Source: Pseudomonadota bacterium
GTDB taxonomy: Bacteria; Pseudomonadota; Alphaproteobacteria; Sphingomonadales; Sphingomonadaceae
DNA length: 5,149 nucleotides
Direction of reading: 5' to 3'
Assembly (NCBI GenBank): GCA_023427285.1
Contig: JAEZBH010000214.1
Location: 1 to 5,149 of the forward strand
Part shown: positions 1-5,149 of the stretch, piece after piece
Layout of the letters: each line of letters starts with the position of its first letter
How positions within the stretch are numbered: position 1 is the stretch's first letter
The notes under the pieces: generated by a model
What the model was told of the DNA's origin: nothing
Seen by the model: only the letters and a program-made list of their open reading frames with translations
The model's database searches: none
Program-made: the position numbers and the translations under genes

Positions 1-1
1 G

Positions 2-346
2 GCCATGGGGGAAGAAGAGGACGAGGCAAACGTCCACGAGATCGTGGCAAAGCGAATTTCCTCCCGCGACACCTACTTCTGGGACGATCATGGCCCGGTG
101 AGCATGTGCGTGCGCACCCGCCCCACCAAACGCGGCATCAGTATCGGCGCGGTGTACACGCCGCCCGAGAAGCGCGGGCACGGCTATGCTTCCGCCTGCG
201 TGGCTGCCGTCAGCCAGAGATTGCTCGACAGCGGCAAGCAGTACTGCACCCTCTTCACCGATTTGGATTACCCCACGTCGAACGAAATCTACCAGAAGAT
301 TGGATACCGCCCAGTGTGCGATTTTACCGAGTACGCATTTCTATAG
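2..346 (+). CDS. GNAT-family N-acetyltransferase, C-terminal part (5' truncated by window edge)
   Basis: The reading frame is open to the left edge, and the visible protein of about 113 residues corresponds to the C-terminal half of a GNAT acetyltransferase. Such enzymes move an acetyl group from acetyl-CoA to an amine; the substrate cannot be told here. Counting from the ATG at position 5, residues 48-62 contain the beta4-alpha3 acetyl-CoA pyrophosphate-binding loop, with the R-G-H-G-Y-A signature at 57-62 following a TPPEK lead-in. Residues 91-107 (TSNEIYQKIGYRPVCDF) match the usual C-terminal GNAT segment, where an asparagine and a tyrosine sit near CoA and a 'GYRPV' turn closes the fold. 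Related proteins are often around 270-290 residues with a degenerate N-terminal half, so the ATG at 5 is probably an internal Met. The gene ends with TAG, 23 nt before a strong hairpin. Family assignment is firm; specificity is unknown. Confidence 0.85.
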   Translation, partial: AMGEEEDEANVHEIVAKRISSRDTYFWDDHGPVSMCVRTRPTKRGISIGAVYTPPEKRGHGYASACVAAVSQRLLDSGKQYCTLFTDLDYPTSNEIYQKIGYRPVCDFTEYAFL

Positions 347-369
347 CTTCTCGCACATCGTACCATCTC

Positions 370-431
370 CAAAAATTATTTTAGCGTTTGCGGCGGGACA
401 CAGTCCGCCGCAAACGCTAAAATAATTTTTG
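370..431. terminator. Long perfect hairpin, probable bidirectional intrinsic terminator
   Basis: Positions 370-396 and 405-431 are exact reverse complements (27 bp) around an 8-nt loop, GACACAGT. The inner part of the stem is GC-rich (gcg..gcggcgg) and the outer part is A/T-rich, so each strand ends in a T-rich stretch; on the + strand this is a run of five T at 426-430. That is the arrangement of an intrinsic terminator usable from both directions. It begins 23 nt after the GNAT stop codon, so it probably ends that transcript and insulates the downstream operon. The right arm overlaps the TTG at 429 that could open the downstream frame, which argues against that start. Confidence 0.85.
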
Positions 432-443
432 ATGCGCTTTTCA

Positions 444-472
444 TTTACATTGGAATCCGGCTATGCTATAAA
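444..472 (+). promoter_or_regulatory. Putative sigma70-type promoter for the three-gene operon
   Basis: TTTACA at 444-449 (consensus TTGACA) and TATAAA at 467-472 (consensus TATAAT) are separated by exactly 17 nt. They lie between the upstream terminator and the first convincing start codon of the ATPase gene. Transcription would start near 478-480, at or next to the ATG at 480, giving a leaderless or nearly leaderless mRNA. An overlapping alternative pair, TTTTCA at 438-443 and TATGCT at 462-467 with an 18-nt spacer, would start a few bases earlier. This rests on consensus matching and position only. Confidence 0.55.
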
Positions 473-479
473 GATAGAG

Positions 480-2051
480 ATGACATACACGCCGATGGAC
501 CGACTGGAAGAAGTCAGCCTGCTCATCCGGGCGAAGTACCCGATTCTCTACATCCTGGCCTGGGAAGAGCGACGGATTGTGGAGATGCTGCGCCGGGTCG
601 CCGCGGAACGTCGCAAGCACCTCTACGGCTGGTCGGTGACCGACGGTATCCACCCGCTGTACTATTACGACGGCCCGCCCATCGACCCGGCGACGACCAG
701 CCCGCTGCGCGCCCTGGAATACGTAGACCACTCGCGTGAGCCAGCCATTTTCGTTCTCAAAGACTTCCACCCCTTCCTCGACGAGCAGCGCGGGCTGAGC
801 GAATACCCGCTCATCGTCCGCCGCCTGCGCGATCTGACCGACGCGCTCAAGCGCTCCGAAAAGACGCTGATCATCCTCTCCCCCGTCCTGCGTTTCCCCA
901 TGGAGCTAGAGAAAGAGATCAGCGTGCTGGATTATGCCCTGCCCACCCAGCAGGAGATCGAAACGTCACTCGATCGGGTGCTGAAATCGGTGCGTGAGCA
1001 GGGCGGCTTGCAGTTGAAGCTCGATACGCAGGATAAAGAAAAAGTGCTCAAAGCCGCGCAGGGGCTCACCTGCACCGAGGCCGAGAACGTCTTTGCCCGC
1101 TCGCTGGTGCAGACGCGCGCTTTAGATGTAAGCGTCATCCTCACCGAGAAGAAGCAGATCATCCGCCGCTCGCAGATTTTAGAATACTTTGAAGCGCAGG
1201 AAGAGATGGACCGCGTAGGCGGCATGCCGCTGTTGAAAGACTGGCTGGCAAAACGGTCGCTGGCCTTCAGCGAGCGAGCGCGCCAGTTTGGCCTGCCCGA
1301 GCCGCGCGGGCTGCTGCTGCTGGGCGTACAGGGCGCGGGCAAAAGCCTGGTCGCCAAGGCCATCGCCAGCCAGTGGCAGATGCCCCTGCTGCGCCTGGAC
1401 CTGGGCAGCCTGTTCAGCGAGCTGGTGGGGTCCTCCGAGCAGAATATGCGCACCGCGCTGCGGCTGGCCGAATCGGTGGCCCCCTGCCTGCTGTGGCTGG
1501 ACGAGCTGGAGAAGGGGCTGGCGGGCGTCGCCTCCTCGCACCTTTCGGATGCTGGAACGACCGCGCGCGTGTTTGGCAACTTCCTCACCTGGATGCAGGA
1601 AAAGACCGCGCCGGTGTTCGTGGTTGCCACTGCCAACGATATTGCCATCCTGCCGCCCGAAGTGCTGCGCAAGGGCCGCTTTGACGAGATTTTCTTTATC
1701 GACCTGCCCAGCGAAGACGAGCGGGGCGAGATTTTCGCCATCCACCTGGCGCGGCGGGGCCGCAACCCGCTGGGCTTTGACCTGCCCATGCTGGCGAGCA
1801 AAAGCGAGGGCTACTCGGGCGCGGAGATCGAGCAGGTGGTGATCTCTGGCCTGTACGATGCGTTTGAGGCCGGGCGCGAGCTGTGCGATGAAGACTTAGT
1901 GAAGAACCTTTCCACCATGATCCCGCTCTCGCGCACCATGGAAGGGCAGATCGCGCAGCTGCGCACATGGGCGCGCACCCACGCCCGCCCTGCCTCGCCG
2001 TGGAACCACCAATTTACACCGCGCGGCCCGCGGTACCTGGAACGGACGTAG
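480..2051 (+). CDS. Ycf46-like AAA+ ATPase
   Basis: A cytosolic AAA+ ATPase of 523 residues, close to the usual size of Ycf46-type proteins (about 500). The N-terminal region (about 1-250) has the family's characteristic features: an early LIRAKYP segment at 14-20, then the [10 protein letters not shown]...ELEKEI stretch around 135-155. The AAA+ module follows: Walker A GVQGAGKS at 282-289 (K288), Walker B LLWLDE ending in D341-E342, sensor 1 N386 in VATAND, the R397-K-G-R400-F-D-E segment carrying the expected arginine fingers, and a sensor-2 region YSGAEIEQ near 445-452. All catalytic residues appear intact, so it should hydrolyse ATP, probably as a ring oligomer. The C-terminus has the MIPLSRTM motif seen in the family. 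A cyanobacterial Ycf46 has been linked to inorganic carbon use and photosynthesis, but nothing photosynthetic is visible here. ATG 480 is preferred because the upstream TTG 429 and ATG 432 overlap the terminator and promoter; ATG 495 is an alternative. It is the first gene of an apparent operon, 4 nt from the next. Confidence 0.88.
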   Translation: MTYTPMDRLEEVSLLIRAKYPILYILAWEERRIVEMLRRVAAERRKHLYGWSVTDGIHPLYYYDGPPIDPATTSPLRALEYVDHSREPAIFVLKDFHPFLDEQRGLSEYPLIVRRLRDLTDALKRSEKTLIILSPVLRFPMELEKEISVLDYALPTQQEIETSLDRVLKSVREQGGLQLKLDTQDKEKVLKAAQGLTCTEAENVFARSLVQTRALDVSVILTEKKQIIRRSQILEYFEAQEEMDRVGGMPLLKDWLAKRSLAFSERARQFGLPEPRGLLLLGVQGAGKSLVAKAIASQWQMPLLRLDLGSLFSELVGSSEQNMRTALRLAESVAPCLLWLDELEKGLAGVASSHLSDAGTTARVFGNFLTWMQEKTAPVFVVATANDIAILPPEVLRKGRFDEIFFIDLPSEDERGEIFAIHLARRGRNPLGFDLPMLASKSEGYSGAEIEQVVISGLYDAFEAGRELCDEDLVKNLSTMIPLSRTMEGQIAQLRTWARTHARPASPWNHQFTPRGPRYLERT

Positions 2052-2053
2052 GA
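2050..2053 (+). promoter_or_regulatory. Shine-Dalgarno-like AGGA, closely spaced, overlapping upstream stop
   Basis: AGGA sits across the TAG stop of the ATPase gene, only 2 nt before the ATG at 2056. The spacing is shorter than usual, and translation of the membrane protein is therefore likely to depend partly on ribosomes finishing the ATPase gene (translational coupling). It supports the choice of ATG 2056. Confidence 0.45.
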
Positions 2054-2055
2054 AA

Positions 2056-3282
2056 ATGGCTGCACTGCTGCAAGTTCCGCATGGCTTCTTCCGCCGCAAT
2101 CTCTCCAAAGTGGAGCGGGTGCTGGTAGCTGGGGGACTCTCGGCGGCGCTGTACGCGCTGATGGCAGCCCTGCCCACCTACCCGGCACCGTGGGAAGCTG
2201 TGATCACCACTGCGGTGTTCTTTGTGCTGCTGTGGTCGCCTCCGGTAGCATATTTTCTCGCCATCATCGCCGCCGTGTACCCGCTGTACAGCGTTTCGGT
2301 CTACGTGGCCGTGCTGTTCCTGGCAGTGGCCCTACTGGGGCAGCGGCTGTTTATCCAGAACCTGGGCGGCACGCTGCTGGTGCTCACCGCGCCGTGGCTG
2401 GCGCAGGCCCACCTCGAATGGCTCGCGCCGCTGCTGGGCGGGCTGTGGTGGGGCCGCCGCGGAGCGTGGATCGGCGCGCTGGCGGCACTGTGGGGGCAGC
2501 TCTTCTTTGGCATGACCGGCCAGCATGCCGATTGGGTCGCCAACATGGGGCTTGCTCCACAGGTGAGCAGGTTACTGGAACGCTTTGGCGATGCCAATTC
2601 GCTCCAAACGCTCCGACTGCTGATCGAGCCGCTGGCCCCCAACCCCACCGTGCTGCTGTATCACCTGCTGCAGGTAGTGCTCTGGGGCATGACCGCCGGG
2701 CTGATCGGCGCGGTCTGCGAGCAAACCTGGACGCAGCAGAAGCACCCCTGGCGCGCCGTGGCGGTTACCCTGGGTGGGGCTGCCGGGCTGCTCGCGGGGC
2801 ACTTTGCCCTGGCGCGCTGGCTGGCCCAAGACCCGGCCGGAGCGGTTTATTCCACCGCCGACTTTGCCTGGATCGTTCCTGGACTGTGGGAAAGCGCCCT
2901 GTACAGTGCTCTGCTGGCAGTGGGCCTGGAGATTGTGCGCGACTTTGTCGAGCACCCGCTGCTGGTGGGGCGGGTAGCCCACCGCGGCGAAGCAAAGCTC
3001 GCGCGAGACCAAAGGGCGATCAATGCCCGGCTGGTTGATGTGGAAGAAGAGAGACAATCTGAAGGAAAATTCGCGGGCATACTGGGCAATGCACTGCAAA
3101 GCCTGCGCGGAATGCCTCAACGCGAGGAGAAACCAGAAGCGAAGGTTCAACCGGCGCAAGCCGCAGCTTTGCAGCAGGAAAAGAAGGGCGAATACACGCC
3201 CCTGCCTGTGCCCGAAAACCTGCCCCGGCGCGATCCCAAAAAACAGCGCCCGGACGATATTATCAAGATTGAGTTAGATTGA
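2056..3282 (+). CDS. Unrecognised polytopic membrane protein with charged cytosolic C-terminal tail
   Basis: I do not recognise a family. The 408-residue protein has a short basic N-terminus (FFRRNLSKVER, 11-21) and then about seven to nine hydrophobic spans, roughly at 22-41, 47-60, 62-78, 82-100, 104-118, 122-152 (broken by WWGRRG), 197-220, 234-256 and 268-292. A more polar stretch at about 153-196 separates two membrane blocks and is probably a large loop. From about 295 to the end the chain is hydrophilic and rich in E, K, R and Q. Residues 311-335 could form a helix or coiled coil, and 355-400 is proline- and charge-rich and probably disordered. The very end, DDIIKIELD, is compact and acidic-hydrophobic, like a docking peptide. 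The tail is probably cytosolic and could contact the ATPase encoded 4 nt upstream; that is inference. No transporter signature or catalytic motif is visible. ATG 2056 is chosen for its AGGA site and because the next Met (36) falls inside the first span. Confidence 0.8.
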   Translation: MAALLQVPHGFFRRNLSKVERVLVAGGLSAALYALMAALPTYPAPWEAVITTAVFFVLLWSPPVAYFLAIIAAVYPLYSVSVYVAVLFLAVALLGQRLFIQNLGGTLLVLTAPWLAQAHLEWLAPLLGGLWWGRRGAWIGALAALWGQLFFGMTGQHADWVANMGLAPQVSRLLERFGDANSLQTLRLLIEPLAPNPTVLLYHLLQVVLWGMTAGLIGAVCEQTWTQQKHPWRAVAVTLGGAAGLLAGHFALARWLAQDPAGAVYSTADFAWIVPGLWESALYSALLAVGLEIVRDFVEHPLLVGRVAHRGEAKLARDQRAINARLVDVEEERQSEGKFAGILGNALQSLRGMPQREEKPEAKVQPAQAAALQQEKKGEYTPLPVPENLPRRDPKKQRPDDIIKIELD

Positions 3283-3288
3283 GTTCCT

Positions 3289-3293
3289 GAGGA
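3289..3293 (+). promoter_or_regulatory. Shine-Dalgarno-like GAGGA before the Ig-like domain gene
   Basis: GAGGA lies in the 13-nt gap between the membrane-protein stop and the ATG at 3296, with only 2 nt of spacer. It supports that start codon. The next in-frame Met (residue 28) would remove the basic N-terminal segment that orients the first membrane span. Confidence 0.5.
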
Positions 3294-3295
3294 TT

Positions 3296-5047
3296 ATGCA
3301 GCGCCAGCGTTACGCATCAAACACCACGCGACAGCGATCCGTCAGCCGGGAAGAGCGCTCTCCCGGCACGCTGTACATGGCGCTGACCATTGGCGCAGTG
3401 GTGATCCTGCTGTCGGTGACATTTGTTGCCGACTGGCTGCGCACGCCGGAGATTACCATCACCGGGGTGCCGCAGTTCCTCTCGCCCAATCAGGATAACA
3501 GCTACGACAGCGCCATGCTCAACTATACCCTTTCTGAAGAAGCCCAGGTGAGCGCGGCGGTGCTGGACGCGAACGGCGGCGTGATCCGCAGCCTGCTGGA
3601 AAACATAAACCAATCACCCGGGCAGCACTTTTTGGTGTGGGATGGCGCGAACAGAACCGGGCAGCCGGTGATCGATGGCAGCTACCGCATCGAGATCAGC
3701 GCGCACGGTTCCGTGCGCTCCAAATCCACTTCGGTGGTACTGCTGGTGGGTACACTGCCGCCCAACTTGCAGCTGCTCAACCTGCAGGATGGCACGCGCG
3801 TGCGTGAAGACATGCTGACGGTAGAGGGCGTGACCGACTCAAACGCCACCATTTGGATCAACGAATCCTTCCAGCCCATCACGGTGGATGGCGCCGGGCG
3901 GTTCCGCACCCAGGTGACGCTGTTTGAAGGCGCCAACCGCCTGCAGATCAAAGCCGTCGACCCGGCGGGCAATACCATCGCCGTTACTCGCACCATCGAG
4001 CTGGTCACCGGCGCGCCCGAGGTAGCGATCACCAGCCCGATGGAGGGCGCGTGGATCAACAACCCGCTGGTTACGGTGGAGGGTGTGGCTCCCGCCGGTG
4101 TGACCTTGAAGATCAACAACCAGAACGTGCCGGTCGCGCCGGATGGACGCTTCCGGTTTGACCTGCTGCTGGATGAAGGCGACCAGCGCATCAGTGTCAC
4201 CGCCATTGATGACGTGGGCAACATCGCCACGATGGAGCGAATGGTGCGCGTAAAAACGCGCGGACCGGCCCTCTCGCTCAACGTCACGGAGGGTGCGCAG
4301 TTCTCCGACCCGCAGATTCTGCTCTCTGGCTCCACCAGCCCCGGCGCGTCGCTGACGGTCAACCAGCAGCCGGTGCAGGTAGGCACGCTGGGCGACTTCC
4401 AGACCACCCTGTCGCTGTTTGAGGGCGACAATTCCATCACTGTTGAAGCCCGCGACCAGGCTGGGAATGCCACATCCCTCACCCGCCGGGTGCGCTATGC
4501 TGTGCCTGCCGAAACCGAAGGCTGGGAAAAGCTGCTGGAAAACGCCAACCGCCTGCCCTCCGCTACCATTCCTGCCATCCTGCTGGCCTCGATGCTGCTG
4601 GGCATGTTCCTCTACCGCGCCAACCAGCTCTCGCTGGAGCTGACGGTCGACACGCAGCGCTTTACCCCCGGCCTGCCGGAAGAGAGCAAGAATCTCACCC
4701 TGCGGCTGGACCTCAACCACCCGGCGCGGGTGACGCTGGAAGTGCTGGATGAGGAAGGCGACGTACACGCTACCCTGCTCGACAACCGCCGCCGCACGGC
4801 CCGCCCGCACACCTTCTACTGGGACGGCTACGACGACTACGGACGCCCGGTGTTACCTGGGGTGTACGTGGTCCGGGCGACTGCGGGCGCACCGCCCATC
4901 CGCGCCACCAGCGCGGTGCAGGTGGAAGTGGAAGAAGACCCTTACGTGTACCGCCGGTCTACGCAGGCGGAGCGCATGCAGGTGGGCTCGCCGCAGCAGA
5001 ATATGGTCGCCCGCCGCCGCTTACGCCAGAACCGCAAGCGGATATAA
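3296..5047 (+). CDS. Two-span membrane-anchored protein with FlgD-like and Ig-like beta domains
   Basis: A 583-residue protein, probably an envelope structural or binding component. An arginine-rich N-terminus (1-22) precedes a membrane span at about 26-48, with no clear signal-peptidase site, so it is likely an N-in anchor. Residues 52-150 resemble the FlgD Ig-like domain; the diagnostic part is VWDGANRTGQPVIDGSY at 114-130. Three related beta-sandwich repeats follow (about 154-238, 240-320, 324-402), each ending in an EG-x-N/Q-x-I-x-V-x-A-x-D-x-x-GN pattern, like the bacterial Ig-like or glucodextranase-B-type domains used as surface spacers or glycan binders. A second hydrophobic span lies at about 422-441. 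After it comes a second FlgD-like domain (446-546, WDGYDDYGRPVLPGVY at 509-524) and a basic tail, RRRLRQNRKRI. By the positive-inside rule the repeats are extracytoplasmic and the last domain cytosolic. It is the last gene of the apparent operon, 13 nt after the membrane protein and 2 nt before a hairpin. No enzyme motif is visible; ligand and role are unknown. Confidence 0.85.
   Translation: MQRQRYASNTTRQRSVSREERSPGTLYMALTIGAVVILLSVTFVADWLRTPEITITGVPQFLSPNQDNSYDSAMLNYTLSEEAQVSAAVLDANGGVIRSLLENINQSPGQHFLVWDGANRTGQPVIDGSYRIEISAHGSVRSKSTSVVLLVGTLPPNLQLLNLQDGTRVREDMLTVEGVTDSNATIWINESFQPITVDGAGRFRTQVTLFEGANRLQIKAVDPAGNTIAVTRTIELVTGAPEVAITSPMEGAWINNPLVTVEGVAPAGVTLKINNQNVPVAPDGRFRFDLLLDEGDQRISVTAIDDVGNIATMERMVRVKTRGPALSLNVTEGAQFSDPQILLSGSTSPGASLTVNQQPVQVGTLGDFQTTLSLFEGDNSITVEARDQAGNATSLTRRVRYAVPAETEGWEKLLENANRLPSATIPAILLASMLLGMFLYRANQLSLELTVDTQRFTPGLPEESKNLTLRLDLNHPARVTLEVLDEEGDVHATLLDNRRRTARPHTFYWDGYDDYGRPVLPGVYVVRATAGAPPIRATSAVQVEVEEDPYVYRRSTQAERMQVGSPQQNMVARRRLRQNRKRI
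3755..4501 (+). repeat. Three tandem Ig-like protein repeats (coding)
   Basis: Translated segments 3755-4009, 4013-4255 and 4265-4501 encode three diverged copies of an approximately 80-residue beta domain. Shared positions include a V-E-G-V or L-S-G-S strand, I-N or V-N followed by Q, a G-x-F turn, and the closing EGANRLQIKAVDPAGN, EGDQRISVTAIDDVGN and EGDNSITVEARDQAGN motifs. The copies are recognisable in protein but well diverged in DNA, so the duplication is old. Confidence 0.75.
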
Positions 5048-5049
5048 AA

Positions 5050-5112
5050 CAGTTTCACATTTAAGCCAACACGGGTGACTGCGTCACCCGTGTTGGCGTA
5101 AATGTGAAACTG
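5050..5112. terminator. Long near-perfect hairpin at operon end, probable terminator
   Basis: Positions 5050-5079 and 5083-5112 pair as 30-nt arms with a single A/G mismatch (5064 against 5098) around a 3-nt loop, TGC. It starts 2 nt after the TAA of the last gene. The inner stem (CCAACACGGGTGAC) is GC-rich and the outer part (AGTTTCACATTTA) is A/T-rich, as in the upstream hairpin, but there is no clear T run after it. It may terminate, block 3' exonucleases, or serve a convergent gene beyond the edge. Confidence 0.7.
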
Positions 5113-5149
5113 CCCTGCGCCTGAATTGATCCTTTTGCGGCTGATGGTA
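5113..5149. other. Unassigned right edge
   Basis: These 37 bases after the hairpin show no start codon with a credible ribosome site, no promoter pair and no recognisable coding fragment. They may belong to an intergenic region or to the 3' end of a convergent gene; neither can be decided from so little sequence. Confidence 0.3.

Noticed and set aside
429..479. An upstream TTG (429) or ATG (432) start for the ATPase gene, adding about 17 residues
   Set aside because: Both overlap or abut the right arm of the terminator hairpin, lack a ribosome site, and the added residues do not resemble the family N-terminus, which starts shortly before the LIRAKYP segment.
932..1801. A 289-residue open frame on the minus strand inside the ATPase gene
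   Set aside because: It lies wholly antisense to a gene with complete AAA+ motifs, its translation is low-complexity S/R-rich, and long antisense frames are expected in GC-rich coding DNA.
2190..3038. A 282-residue + strand frame overlapping the membrane protein
   Set aside because: Its composition (A, G, R, P rich, no coherent domain) is that of an out-of-frame reading of GC-rich DNA; the other frame gives regular membrane spans.
3839..4810. A 323-residue open frame on the minus strand inside the Ig-like domain gene
   Set aside because: It is antisense to clearly repeated beta domains and shows no recognisable domain; it is a shadow of the codon bias on the + strand.
370..5112. The two hairpins as terminal inverted repeats of a mobile element carrying the operon
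   Set aside because: The hairpin sequences are unrelated to each other, no transposase is present and no target-site duplication is seen.
5052..5149. 3' end of a convergent minus-strand gene at the right edge
   Set aside because: Short minus-strand frames can be read through the hairpin, but they are too short to recognise, and none shows a conserved motif.

Overview
The window is GC-rich (roughly 60%) and densely coded on the + strand. Gene style, codon use and the mix of proteins suggest a free-living, non-pathogenic bacterium, most plausibly Chloroflexota (Anaerolineae-like). That assignment is an impression from protein style; there is no rRNA or other marker to confirm it.

Layout: (1) Positions 2-346 hold the C-terminal part of a GNAT-family N-acetyltransferase whose 5' end lies outside the window. 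(2) Positions 370-431 form a perfect 27-bp inverted repeat with an 8-nt loop, best read as a bidirectional intrinsic terminator. (3) Just after it lies a near-consensus sigma70-type promoter (TTTACA, 17-nt spacer, TATAAA), placed so close to the first convincing ATG (480) that the transcript may be almost leaderless. (4) Three tightly packed genes follow: a Ycf46-like AAA+ ATPase (480-2051), an unrecognised multi-pass membrane protein with a long charged cytosolic tail (2056-3282, 4 nt after the ATPase), and a membrane-anchored protein built of beta-sandwich domains (3296-5047, 13 nt further on). (5) A second long hairpin, 30-nt arms with one mismatch and a 3-nt loop, starts 2 nt after the last stop codon. 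The final 37 bases show nothing I can assign.

The three central genes look like one transcription unit bounded by a hairpin on each side. Together they would supply a cytosolic ATPase motor, an integral membrane platform and an extracytoplasmic arm of Ig-like domains. The last protein appears to carry two FlgD-like beta domains, one predicted outside the membrane and one predicted in the cytosol after a second membrane span. I infer that the three products form an ATP-driven, envelope-spanning complex. I do not recognise this combination as a described system, and its function cannot be read from the sequence. The GNAT gene is separated from the unit by a terminator and a promoter and is probably unrelated.
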